This document shows positions 52,969-63,736 of a stretch of 64,000 bases of DNA, one piece after another (positions within the stretch are counted from its first letter, which is position 1; the number at the start of each line of letters is the position of its first letter). The stretch covers positions 22,335,630-22,399,629 of the forward strand of contig CM061069.1 in assembly GCA_030762895.1 (NCBI GenBank), read 5' to 3'. Below the pieces are notes generated by a model. That model saw nothing but the letters and a program-made list of their open reading frames with translations. It searched no databases and was not told the origin of the DNA. A program made the position numbers and the translations under genes. Source of the stretch: Sophora flavescens. Its lineage: Eukaryota > Streptophyta > Magnoliopsida > Fabales > Fabaceae.

Positions 52969-54020
52969 TCCCTGCCAGCTTGGGTCTCCGAAGAATTTGT
53001 TTAATGGGGTGGTCGGTACGAACCATAACTTGATGCGATTGAAATTAAGGATGTAACCTTCTTGCTGTAGTCACGAGTACAAGTGCAAGTTTCTCGATCA
53101 TTTGGTATCAGGTCTTGGATCCTTGTAGCACTCGACAAACATAGTATATAGGCCTATGTTGGTTTTCCACCTCTTTAACTATTACGGAGCTGATTGCATT
53201 TTCACTCACAGCTAGGTACAAGAGCAATTCCTGACCGGGAATGGACTAGGACAACATGGGAGGGGATGATAGAATGGGTAGGTTTCTTCAAGATTTTGAA
53301 GAAAGGGTAGGCCTTATCAGTGGACTTCGGTAAGAATCTTTGTAGGGATGCCACTCTACCAGCTAGTCTCTGAACTTCTTTCACATATGTTGGGCTTCTC
53401 ATTTCCATTATGGCCTTACATTTGTCGGTGTTGACTTCGATTCCTTTTTCGGTCAGCATAAATCCAAGGAACTTTCCGCCTTGCACCCCAAAGGAACATT
53501 TTTCGGGATTAAGGTGCATGCTATGCTTGCGGACTTGCTGTAGTACCTCTCTCAAATCAGTCGGGTGGTTCTTAGGAGTGGTGAATCTGACCACCATGTC
53601 ATCGATGTAAACCTCAACCTTGCGTCCAGTCTAGTCCTGGAATACTTTGTCCATGAGGCACTGGTAAGCCGCCCTTGCATTTTTTAGCCCGAATGGAATG
53701 ACCCGATAGCAATAATTTTCCCTCTCTGACATGAAAGCAGTCTTTTCTTCATCGGGTGGGAACATATGGATCTGATTATAACCCGAGTAGGCATCCATGA
53801 AGCTTAGGGTAGCACAACCCGAGTCCCCGTCTACCAATCGATCGATGCTGGGCAGAGGGTACGAGTCCTTAGGGCACACCTTGTTCAGATTAGTGCAGTC
53901 GATACACATCCTCCACTTTCCATTTGCCTTCTTTACTATGACCATGTTTGCCAGCCAAGTCGTGTATTTGATTTCTTTGATGAATCCCGCCTTTGCCAAT
54001 TTATTTATTTCTTCAATCAT
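52969..54020 (-). pseudogene. element E reverse transcriptase
   Basis: Minus strand: MIEEINKLAKAGFIKEIKYT, WRMCIDCTNLNKVCPKDSYP (Tyr of YTNLN replaced by Cys), SFMDAYSGYNQIHM, then YRVIPFGLKNARAAYQCLMD. A stop follows near 53632, then the catalytic VEVYIDDMVVRF with both Asp, HLNPEKCSFGVQGGKFLGFM and LAGRVASLQRFLPKS. After 53202 the RNase H side decays and runs to the copia F insertion at 52964. The signature is Tat-type (IPFGLKNA). Confidence 0.87.
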
Positions 54021-54051
54021 AGCTTCCTTTTTCCCCTCCGATTTTCCATTT

Positions 54052-54720
54052 TCATTGAGCTATCGGCTTTGCTTCGGGATCAATGCACAGGCGATGGCTA
54101 ATGAAGTTTGGGTCAATACCCGACATATCAGAGGCGGACCAGGTGAATAGGTCGGCATTTTCTTCGAGTACGGCCAGTATTTGGCTGCGTACATCTTCCT
54201 TCATAGTCGTGCCCAGTTTCGTGCACTGGTCGTCCTTGGGACCGAGTTGGACTCTTTCTAGTTCTTTTGTGGCTTCGGCCCTTATTTCTCTGGTATCATC
54301 TCTCGAGTCCAGTTCCAACATTCCGACTTCAGTATCGAGGTAACATTTTTTAGGCTTCCTCTGGTCGTCTCTTACCGTGATGATCTCTCCGCTAATGGCC
54401 GGGAATTTGATAGTGAGGTGGGGTGTTGAGACTATGGCCCACAAAGCGTTCAGCACCGGGCAATCGATGAGTATGTTGTAAGATGTGTCTGCATCGATGA
54501 TCGGGTACTTTCCACTGATGGTTCTCGAGAGACTCGGCTCCCTGAAGGTGGTCAACAATTCCATGTATCCTCTGACATTGATGTGTTCTCCCGAGAACCT
54601 GACTAGAGTGTTGCTATGAGATTTAAGAGATTCGGCCTTGAGTCCCAACTTTTGATAAGTCGACCAATACAGGATATCGGCGGAGCTGCCTTATTCCAGC
54701 AGGACTCTTTTAACAGCGAA
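54052..54720 (-). pseudogene. element E aspartic protease region
   Basis: Minus strand. The Tat-type protease core GSSADIL lies near 54690 but is directly preceded by a stop where the active-site context should be. Then come LGLKAESLKSHSNTLVRFSG, YNILIDCPVLNALWAIVSTP and LTIKFPAISGEIITV, followed by the linker to RT with FTWSASDMSGIDPNFISHRL. The last is the DMPGI-like motif found just before RT. Confidence 0.78.
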
Positions 54721-55496
54721 GTTGGATAGACCGACAGTTATGACCACCGGATCATCTTGGTCTGGGGAAATTCCTCGGAAGTCATCGTCGGTGAACATTA
54801 TTGGGGCTAGGGACCGTTTCTGTTTGGAATCAACAGTAAACAATATTCGCAACTCGTGGAGGTGCCTTTTCCTGGCTGAGTTCGAGGATCCCCCCCGGTG
54901 AAACCGGTAATTGTATTTATGACACCATGGGCCGGGCGATCTCGTTCCGGATTTCTTTCTCTCGCCGGAGCACTTCGCCGGCGTTCATCTCCTCTTTCAC
55001 CCGGATCCTTTTTTCGACTGGTTCCTCTGTGCCCATCTGGCTAACGGGTTTGTCTCAGGATAAAATTGTCGAGGTGACCCTACTGGATTTGGTGTTCGAT
55101 TGCATTCTTTAAGGTGCGACATTCCTCGGTCTCTTGGCCCTGGATCCGGTGGTATCGATAGTATTTGTTAGGATCGGCATCGGGTGGGGTCTCTCCCCTG
55201 GGGGCAACTGAATGAGGTCAGTGCTGAAAATTTCCTGGAGGATCTGGTCTCGACTAGTATTGAGTGGAGTGTAATCCTCATATCGGGGGATTGCATGGTA
55301 TAATCATTTCTTGCAATCCTCTGCCCTACGATCCCTTCTCTCAACCGATTCCTCCCTGACCTCCCGCCTAGAGCGTTCAATATTTCAGGAATCTCTGGAT
55401 TCTATGACTTCCTCCATATTGATATATCCTGAAGCTTTCCTCCTCAACTCGTCAATGTCCGTTGGAGGCTTTCGGTTCAATGAATCAGTAAATGGT
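54721..55496 (-). pseudogene. element E gag remnant
   Basis: Minus-strand pieces include KPPTDIDELRRKASGYINME near 55470, YTPLNTSRDQILQEIFST near 55270 and EEPVEKRIRVKEEMNAGEVL near 55000, separated by stops. ELRRKASGYINMEE is typical of Tat-type gag C-terminal parts. The upstream half lies beyond element D and outside the window. Confidence 0.72.
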
Positions 55497-56707
55497 TGAT
55501 AAGCCTCTGGCTCATCTAGTTTTATGGCTAGTATGACTAGGGTTTTGTGCTAATTATATCTCATTTTCACCCAAATTAGATTAGATTGTCCTCAAGCAAG
55601 GTTTTGAGTCTCTAAAGTAGTTTTAGGTTAATTTAACCAGTTTTGAGTCAAATAAAGCACTTATGTCTATTTCTTTGTTTTCAGGATAACTTAGAAGTTA
55701 AGGGAATAAAGAAACAGGGGAAATTGCAATCCTGGAGTTGTTCGCCTCGCGAGAGTCGTCTCGCCACGCGAACCTGAAACCAGACTGAGCAGCAGAATGT
55801 CATCCTCTCTGGTTCGCCCCGCGACTCCTCTTCTCGCCTCGCGACCCTGAACACTGACTGTTCCAGAAAAATGCAAGACTTCTGTGTCGCCTCGCGAATC
55901 CAAGTCTCGCCTCACGAGACTGAAGACCAGAAGCCATGACTCTTCCATTCCTCGCCACGCGAGCCGTACTTCACCCCGCGAGAAGACAAAACGTTGCAGA
56001 CTCTTCAGAAGATTCGCCTCGCGAGTGATGGTTCGCCTCACGAGTAGGTGCAGTTCTTGAATACTATAAATGGTTGTTCTGGGCAGATTGGAAGAACTTT
56101 TGATTCTCCTTTTTTTCTTTACATATTTTCTGGTTGTGTCTTGTTTTTATGGAGAACTAAATTTCTTTGATTAGTCTACTGTAATTGATTTCCATCACAC
56201 TTGAGGTTCTTGTAATTCCTGTTTTGTATGCTTTTCCCTTTTCAATACTATGCTATATATTTCTGTTTGTTTAATTCAGGAGTGTATAGTGTTGTGTTGG
56301 TTTATTTCGGGGATGTTATGTTCCTATATTGAACCCCGTTTGTTTAATTCAGGAATAGGAATATATATCTGTAGTAGTGATTTCGTTTGTTAATTGTTGC
56401 TACAACCGAAAGGGGAATAGAATCTGCTTAGGGCTTGGAATTTACATGAACCAATGATAGTTGGGAAATCGAGAACAGTAGATTAATCGTCTTTAGCTAT
56501 TTGATAATCTTTTAAACTGCTCTGTTTTATTGTTCTGTTATTGCTTTGTTTTCTTAATTACATTCAAATCCAAAACCCCCCCAAAAAATTGATTTTTGTG
56601 GTAAATAACAAGTCAAGAGTCCTTGTGAGACGATATCCGAGTTGTCACTCCTAAACTACATTTTTATAAACCGCTCGCTTTTTGGCTCGTGCGCGACAGC
56701 GCGACCA
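55497..56707 (+). repeat. element D 5' LTR
   Basis: TGATAAGCCTCTGGCTCATC through GACAGCGCGACCA. U3 has the TCGCCTCGCGAG-type cluster (about 55742-56045) ending just before a TATA box, TATAAATGG (56065-56073). R/U5 includes CCCCCCC at about 56575-56582, the position where B has long G tracts. Confidence 0.93.
56065..56073 (+). promoter_or_regulatory. element D TATA box
   Basis: TACTATAAATGG about 20 bp downstream of the last CGCGAG repeat unit. Corresponding TATA-like motifs occur at the same place in B and C. Confidence 0.7.
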
Positions 56708-56712
56708 AAAAT

Positions 56713-56731
56713 TGGCGCTGTTGCCGGGGAC
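56713..56731 (+). other. element D primer-binding site (tRNA-Asp)
   Basis: TGGCGCTGTTGCCGGGGAC, five bases after the LTR. One base differs from the B site (TGGCGCCG). Confidence 0.9.
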
Positions 56732-56824
56732 TCTTGTGTTGTTATTTTCGCATTTTTTTCTTCTTTTTCTTTTATTTTCGTTTTGTTTTGAATTGGTCTG
56801 GCTACTAGGTCTACTTGCCCTGAA

Positions 56825-58126
56825 TTGTGTGATTTTGATCCTAAAATTGAAAGAACACTGCACACACGCCGTAGAGAAATTCGGGCTAGCACTAGTGGTG
56901 ATTCTAATTCTAAAACTGTTTTTGATAACATGGGTGACCAAAGGACATTAAGACAGCTTGCTGCCCTTGATGTTAATTATAATGGCTTGTGTATTGAATA
57001 TTCTGGTGCTGTTACTCCTTTTGAATTAAAATCTGGTTTCATTCACTTGTTGCCAAAGTTTAGTGGTCTTGCAGGTGAGGATCCACATAAGCATCTCAAG
57101 GAATTCCAGGTTGTCTGCTCAACAACCTTGAGACCAGAGGGAATAACTGAGGATAACATCAAGCTGAGAGCCTTCCCATTTTCACTACAGGGAGCTGCAA
57201 AGGATTGACTGTTATATCTTGAGCCAAACTCTATTACCACCTGGAACGATTTGAAGAAGGTTTTCTTAGAGAAATATTTTCCTGCCTCCAGAGCTGCATC
57301 AATCAGGAAGGAAATATGTGGCATCAGACAAGGAAATGAGTCATTGGCTGAATATTGGGAGAGATTCAAGCAGTTGGTATCCAGTTGCCCTCAGCATCAG
57401 ATTTTTGAGCAACTTCTTATCCAGTATTTTTATGAAGGGTTACTACCGATGGATAGAAATATTTTGGATGCTGCTAGTGTTGGAGCACTTGTTGATAAGA
57501 CTCCAGCTGCTGCCAAGCAATTAATTGAAAATATGTCACTGAACTCCCAGCAGTTTACTACCAGAAGAAATTCTGTTGAGACAAGGGGTGTGAATGAGGT
57601 CCATAGCTCTTCGTCCAACCAGGCCCTTGAGAATAGAATGGATGAGCTCACTTCTTTTGTAAGGCAATTGGCAATGGATAGGGTTCAGCCTGCAAGGTTG
57701 TGTGGCATGTGCAATTCTCCTGAGCACCCGTATGATGCATGCCCCATTCCGAAGGAAGGGTCAGTTACTGATATGTCTCAAGCTTATACGGTCCATCCTT
57801 ACAATCAAGGCAACAGTCAGAACCGGTACAACACTCCTGACCTCTCCACAAATAGGTACCATCCCAACTGGAGGAATCATCCTAACCTTCGGTATGGGAA
57901 CTCATCCCAACAACAACCGATGGCAGCACCACAAGATCCTTCTCAAGTGACCACTTCTGCACCTTCTGGACCTTCACTGGAGGACATGTTCAAGCAAATG
58001 ACTTCACAAATAACTGGACAAATAAATGCACAAAATCTCCAGTTTCAACAGCAATTTGGACAGTTACAACAGCGAACGGATGCTAGCATTAATACTTTAC
58101 AGCAGCGGACGGATGCTAGTATTTAG
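56825..58126 (+). pseudogene. element D gag, two in-frame stops
   Basis: The reading frame contains IERTLHTRRREIRASTSGD and the first in-frame ATG at 56930 (MGDQRTLRQLAALDVNYNGL). The retrotrans_gag core follows: HLLPKFSGLAGEDPHKHLKE and RAFPFSLQGAAKD, with a TGA at 57206-57208 where Trp is expected. It continues LEPNSITTWNDLKKVFLEKY, then a zinc knuckle CGMCNSPEHPYDAC (CX2CX4HX4C) near 57700. A Gln-rich tail with a short internal repeat (LQQRTDASI twice) ends in TAG at 58124-58126. The frame itself continues into pol without a shift, so gag-pol was one frame. Confidence 0.9.
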
Positions 58127-60901
58127 GCCTTGCAGACACAGGTTGGACAGCTTGCCACTTCCATAAATAACATACAGCAAGCTCAAGGATCAAACCAACT
58201 ACCTGCACAGATGGTGATGAATCCCAATGCCTCCAATCCTAATGTGAGTGCCATGTCTCTGAGATCTGGAAAAGTTGTTGAGGCAGTCTCTGAAAAGGAT
58301 GAAGAAACTATTGAGGTAACTCCTGAGCCTTCAGTTGATGTTGAAGCTGAGAAAGTGTACATACCACCAATCCCCTTCCCACACAGAGTGCAGAAAAATA
58401 AGAATATTGGTGGTGAAGACAAGGAGAGGGAAATTTTAGATGTGTTCAGAAAGGTGGCTGCAAATATTCCTCTTTTGGATGTGATCAAGCAGGTTCCTAA
58501 GTATGCAAAATTTCTGAAGGATTTATGCACCAACAACAGAAGGTTGAAGAGTAGTGAGAGAGTTAATTTGGGAAGAAATGTTTCAGCCCTTATCCAGTCT
58601 AAGCCTGCACCAGAAAGAGTTACTGTCTCAGCCCCTACTCAGGCACTACCACAGAAGTGCAAGGATCCGGACACTTTTACTATTCCATGCATTATTGGGG
58701 ACAGAAAATTTGAAAATTGCATGTTGGATTTGGGAGCCTCCATAAATGTCATGCCCACCTCTATTTTCAATAACCTTGATCTTGGTCCCTTGCAGTATAC
58801 AGGTCTCACCATCCAGTTGGCCAACAGACCAACGTTCCGCCCCATGGGAATGGTAGAAGATGTGCTGGTACAAGTTGATGAGTTGATTTTCCCTGCTGAC
58901 TTCTACATCCTGGACATGGCAGGAGAGACAAGTTCAAGTAGATCACCAATCATCCTGGGCAGACCATTCATGAAGACAGCTAAGACTAAGATTGATGTTA
59001 ATGATGGGACCATGTCTATGGAGTTTGGTGATATTGTGGCAAAGTTAAACATCTTTGATGCTATGAAGCATCCCCTGGAGGAGCACTCTGTTTTCCAATT
59101 AGAGTTGCTTTCTGAGATTATTGATGACACCCATGAGGACCTTGTTTCTGATTTTCCATTTATTTCTGGCTTTGATGATATATATTCATGTACTAACTGT
59201 ACTGACACTAACCCGTGTGCTGTTTGTGCTGAGTTTCTTGATTCAACTTTGCAGGGTGATAGTGTGAGTGAAGCTGTCTGTTCAGCCGAAGTTCTTGACA
59301 TCATGGCTACTCCAAATGTACCATCCATTGAGCAGCCACCCTCCTTAGAGCTCAAGCCACTTACTGGGAACCTGAAGTATGCTTACTTGGAGACGAATGA
59401 AAAACTTCCAGTCATTATTTCCTACAGCCTTGACTCTGACCAGGAAGCTAAACTCTTGGAAGTTCTGAACAAGCATAAGAAGGCGATTGGGTGGACCTTG
59501 GCTGACATCCCAGGAATTAGCCCCTCCAGATGTATGCATAGAATTTTGTTGGAGGATGGGGCTAAACCAGTTAGGCAGGCCCAAAGGCGGCTCAATCCAT
59601 TGATTCTGGATGTAGTGAAGAAAGAGGTGACTAAACTTCTGCAGGAAGGTATTATATACCCCATCTCTGATAGTACTTGGGTAAGTCCAGTGCAAGTTGT
59701 ACCCAAGAAGTCAGGCCTCACAGTGGTAAGAAATGATAATAATGAGCTTGTACCCACTAGAGTCCAGAATAGCTGGCGAGTCTGTATAGATTATAGGAAG
59801 TTGAACCAGGCCACCAGAAAGGATCATTTTCCTTTGCCGTTCATAGATAAGATGCTGGAACGGCTGGCTGGTAAATCTCATTACTGTTTTCTTGATGGCT
59901 TTTCCGGGTATTTCCAGTTCCATATTGCCCCAGAGGATCAGGAAAAGACCACCTTCACGTGCCCCTTCGGCACATTTGCCTATAGGAGGATGCCATTTGG
60001 CCTTTGTAATGCACCTGGCACTTTCCAAAGATGCATGCTTAGCATTTTTACTGAATTTATTGAAAATTGCATGGAGGTGTTCATGTATGACTTCACTGTA
60101 TATGGCTCCTCATTTGATGCATGTCTGCATAGTCTGAGTTTAGTTCTAGAAAGATGCATTGAGACTGATCTGATTTTGAACTATGAAAAATGTCACTTTA
60201 TGGTAGAACGGGGGATTGTTTTGGGTCATGTTATTTCTAAAGAGGGTATTTCAGTAGATCCTGCAAAAATTGATGTGATTTCTACATTGCCTTATCCATC
60301 TTGCGTTCGCGAGATCCGTTCTTTTCTTGGTCATGCAGGTTTCTACAGGCGCTTTATTAAGGACTTCAGTAAGATATCTCTACCATTGTCAAATTTGCTG
60401 AAGAATGATGCCATGTTCCATTTTGATGACAACTGCAAGAAGGCATTTGACTACCTGAAAAGAGCATTGACCTCTACCCCCATCATCCAGCCCCCTGACT
60501 GGACCCTCCCTTTTGAACTCATGTGTGATGCTTCTAATTATGCTGTGGGGGCGGTTCTGGCACAAAGGATGGGCAAGGCTGCCCATGTCATTCATTATGC
60601 TTCTAGGACATTAGATGCTGCACAATCTAATTACACCACCACTGAGAAGGAACTGCTAGCTGTTGTTTTGCCACTTGATAAATTTAGGTCATATTTGCTA
60701 GGTTCCAAGGTTATTGTTTTTACTAACCATGCAGCTCTAAAGTACCTGTTGAAGAAACCAGAGGCGAAGCCAAGATTGATTCGGTGGATGCTTTTGCTCC
60801 AAGAGTTCAATGTGGAGATAAAAGACAAGAGTGGAGCTGAAAATTTGGTAGCCGATCACTTGAGCCGAATAGCAAGGGATGAGGATCCTTCTCCCATCTA
60901 G
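58127..60901 (+). pseudogene. element D protease, RT and RNase H, long open frame with lost active sites
   Basis: About 924 codons are open in the frame of gag, counted here from codon 58130. The gag tail includes MSLRSGKVV. The protease site MLDLGASINVMP has its Asp near residue 200, with ILGRPFMKTA downstream. A Cys-pair motif (CTNCTDTNPCAVC) lies between protease and RT. RT motifs are IIYPISDSTWVSPVQ, CIDYRKLNQATRKDHFPLPF and RRMPFGLCNAPGTFQRCM. The catalytic motif reads VFMYDFTVYG, so the first catalytic Asp (near residue 653) is Tyr. RNase H has MCDASNYAVGAVLAQ but TNHAALKYL, with Asp replaced by Asn near residue 866. The frame stops at 60899-60901 before integrase. The long frame alone would wrongly suggest activity. 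Confidence 0.92.
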
Positions 60902-62263
60902 GATGATTTTCCAGATGAACAGCTTCTACATCTGCATGGGGTAACGCCGTGGTTTGCTGACATTGTTAACTTTCTTGTTGCTGGTGTTGTTCCTGCAGGT
61001 ACAAGTAGATCCAAGATCCACAAGCTCAAGAGTGATTCAAAGTACTATGTGTGGGATGATCCGTACCTTTGGAAGTTTTGCAGTGATCAGGTGATTCGGA
61101 GGTGTTTCCCCGATTATGAGACGGAGTCCATCTTGCACTTTTCTCATGCCTCTCAAGTAGGGGGACACTTTGGACCACAGAGGATGGCAAGAAAAGTCCT
61201 AGATTCTGGGTTCTACTGGCCCACAATTTTTAGAGATGCCTATGCGTTTTACAGGAATTGTAAGGAATGCCAAACAGCAGGCCCTGCCATTACTCGTAGG
61301 AGTGAGATGCCTCAGCAGCCTATGCTTTTTTGTGAGGTTTTTGATGTGTGGGGAATCGACTTTATGGGTCCTTTCCCTGCATCTTTTGGTTTTGTATATA
61401 TTCTTTTGGCTGTTGACTAAGTTTCAAAGTGGGTGGAAGCAATCCCCACTAGGACTAACGATGCTAAAGTTGTTTCAAAATTTGTTAGGTCCAACATTTT
61501 TTGCAGGTTTGGCATACCTCGGGCTATTATCAGTGACCAGGGCACTCACTTCTGCAACCGCACCATGGAAGCTCTACTCCGGAAATATGGAGTTGTGCAT
61601 AGAGTCTCCACTGCTTACCATCCCCAGACCAATGGCCAGGCTGAGATATCAAATAGGGAGATCAAGCAGATCTTAGAGAAAATGGTGCAGCCGAATAGAA
61701 AGGAATGGAGCCGCCGTCAGGAAGACGCACTGTGGGCTCAGAGGATCGCTTTCAAGACGCCAATAGGGATGTCCCCCTTTAGGCTTGTATTTGGTAAGGC
61801 ATGTCACCTCCCGGTGGAAGTTGAGCACCGTGCATATTGGGCAGTCAAGTGCTGTAACTTGGAAATGAAGAAAGCTGATATTGAAAGGAAACTCTAGTTG
61901 TAGCAGCTTGAGGAGCTTAGGCTAGAAGCCTATGAAAGCTCCAGGATTTATTAAGAGAAAACAAAATATTTTCATGATAGGATGATTACTAGGAAAAAAA
62001 TTTCTGTGGGCCAGCAAGTCTTACTGTTTAACTCCCGCCTGAAAATGATGGCTGGGAAACTTAGGTCCAAGTGGATTGGACCATTTGTTGTTACTAATGT
62101 TTTTCCTTATGGTGCAGTAGAGATTAAAGATGCAGGTAGCAACAAGTCCTTCAAGGTTAACTGGCAGAGGCTGAAGCCATTCCATGGTGTGGCTGCTGGT
62201 GTTCTTGACGATGCTATTGTTGAGGAGCTCTCCTTGGAAGCTCCCACCTACACTGACACTTGA
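60902..62263 (+). pseudogene. element D integrase, three to four stops
   Basis: Same frame after the stop at 60901. It reads VTPWFADIVNFLVAGVVP, YYVWDDPYLWKFCSDQVIRR, the HHCC domain ILHFSHASQVGGHFG with CKECQTAG, and the first DDE Asp in WGIDFMGPFPASFG. A TAA lies at 61418-61420, followed by the Asp of AIISDQGTHFCN and the Glu of ISNREIKQILEK. TAG at 61895-61897 and TAA near 61952 follow, then SVGQQVLLFNSRLKMMAGKL, VFPYGAVEI and FKVNWQRLKPF. The end is at 62263. All metal-binding and catalytic residues are present. Inactivation is by point-mutation stops. Confidence 0.92.
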
Positions 62264-63736
62264 TCAGGGAGTACCCTTTCCTTTCCCTCACTCTGATTTT
62301 ATAGTTATGTTGTTTCATTGGGGACAATGTATGTTTTAAGTGTGGGGGAGGGAACTAATTGTAGCTTTGTTTTGTGTTTTGTCTTGTTTTTCTTTTAGCT
62401 CCTGAATAATTTGAGAAGATCAGGAGTATTTGTGTGTTGAGTCTTATGTTGGCAAGTTTTATTGGTTTTGATTAATTTTGCATAGATGATTGCATGATAT
62501 GTGATTTATATTGTTGATGATTCCCCCTATGTTGAAAAAAATTGTTGAAAAGTGATCCCCATGTGATTGAAAAATGAACTTTGAGATATTTTGTTGTGAT
62601 GGCATGATTTATGATAAGTTTGGGGTGATAGGAAGCACACACTAGGGATAGAATCTCGGTCAAACAATTTGCATGAATGTCCAGGTGAGGATTTGAGCCT
62701 CCAACATGTTTTTAACTGTGTGAATCACTTTCAAGTTACACTTTCCCGAATTTGCTTTAATCTCTTCTTGGTTTGCATGTTTATGTGTTTGCTTCAAATG
62801 ATTTAGGCATTTTCTTTGTAAATAGCTACTTAGCCTAAAATAACCATCCCTAATGCATGTTCCATAGTTAGCCCCTTTGAGCCTGATTAGCCTGTTAATT
62901 CTTGTTAACCTTATGTTATAAGCTAAAATCTGGAAAACCATGTTAACCCAATCTTAGGATTAGGAGAGCATGGAATCTTGACAAGAGAATGTTTGCAAGA
63001 AACTAAGTTTGGGGTGGCTACAAGGTGTAATGTGTTGTTTGGGATTGAGAAAAAGAAAAAAATACAATAAAAAGGTTGGAGCCAAAGGCAAAGAAAAAAA
63101 AACAAAAAAAAAAGGAACAAAAATGTCAAAAAGGCTATTTGAATAAAAAGGTTGTAGTCACCCAAGGCAAATGAAAAATGAGAAAAGGAACTTGATTGGA
63201 AATTCAAAGTGCAAAAAAGCTCATGCTCTCTTAGTTCCTAGGGTCTTCAGCCTAGTACCCTTGTATATCCTACCCTTAGCCAGGCCCAATTACAACCTTA
63301 AAAGACCTTTTGATGTTGCATGCATGTTTTCCGTGGGAACCATTTTGAGATGAAAATCAAATTTATGGGAAGTGTTCTTGAAAAGTGCTATTGAGTGAAA
63401 TGTTGTTAGCCTGACAAACTGAGCGATTGAGTGAAACACTAAACTCCCTTGTGAGGAAGGCAGTTGTTTGAATTTGGTGATCTCCCTCTTGTGTTTAACT
63501 TGGATCCCTTACTTAGATTACTGATTGTTTGAATGACTAATTTCTCAATTGTTCAGAATAAATGGAATATGGGGATTACTTTGTTTGAAAGGGGGGAACA
63601 TTGAAGAAAACTGTTTTGATGAATTTGCTTGAATTTGTGCAAAGTTGATTAAATTCCTTAAGCTTGCCATTTTGTCTTTTTGATTTTTGAGTTGTAGTTT
63701 GCTTGGGGACAAGCAAGGTTTAAGTTTGGGGTATTT
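62264..63736 (+). other. element D 3' noncoding region with two PPT-like motifs and a stem-loop
   Basis: An upstream motif GGGGACAATG...TTTTAAGTGTGGGGGAGGG lies at 62318-62353. A 7-bp inverted repeat CTCCTGA...TCAGGAG (62399-62426) follows it. A-rich DNA occupies about 63045-63130. The LTR-adjacent PPT context GGGGACAAGC...TTTAAGTTTGGGG lies at 63704-63733. From the stem-loop on, the region is co-linear with B and C. Confidence 0.82.

Noticed and set aside
57206..58126. Stops in element D gag considered as programmed recoding sites
   Set aside because: Several stops are scattered through gag and integrase. TGA stands exactly where Trp is expected, and no recoding context is seen. Point mutation is simpler.
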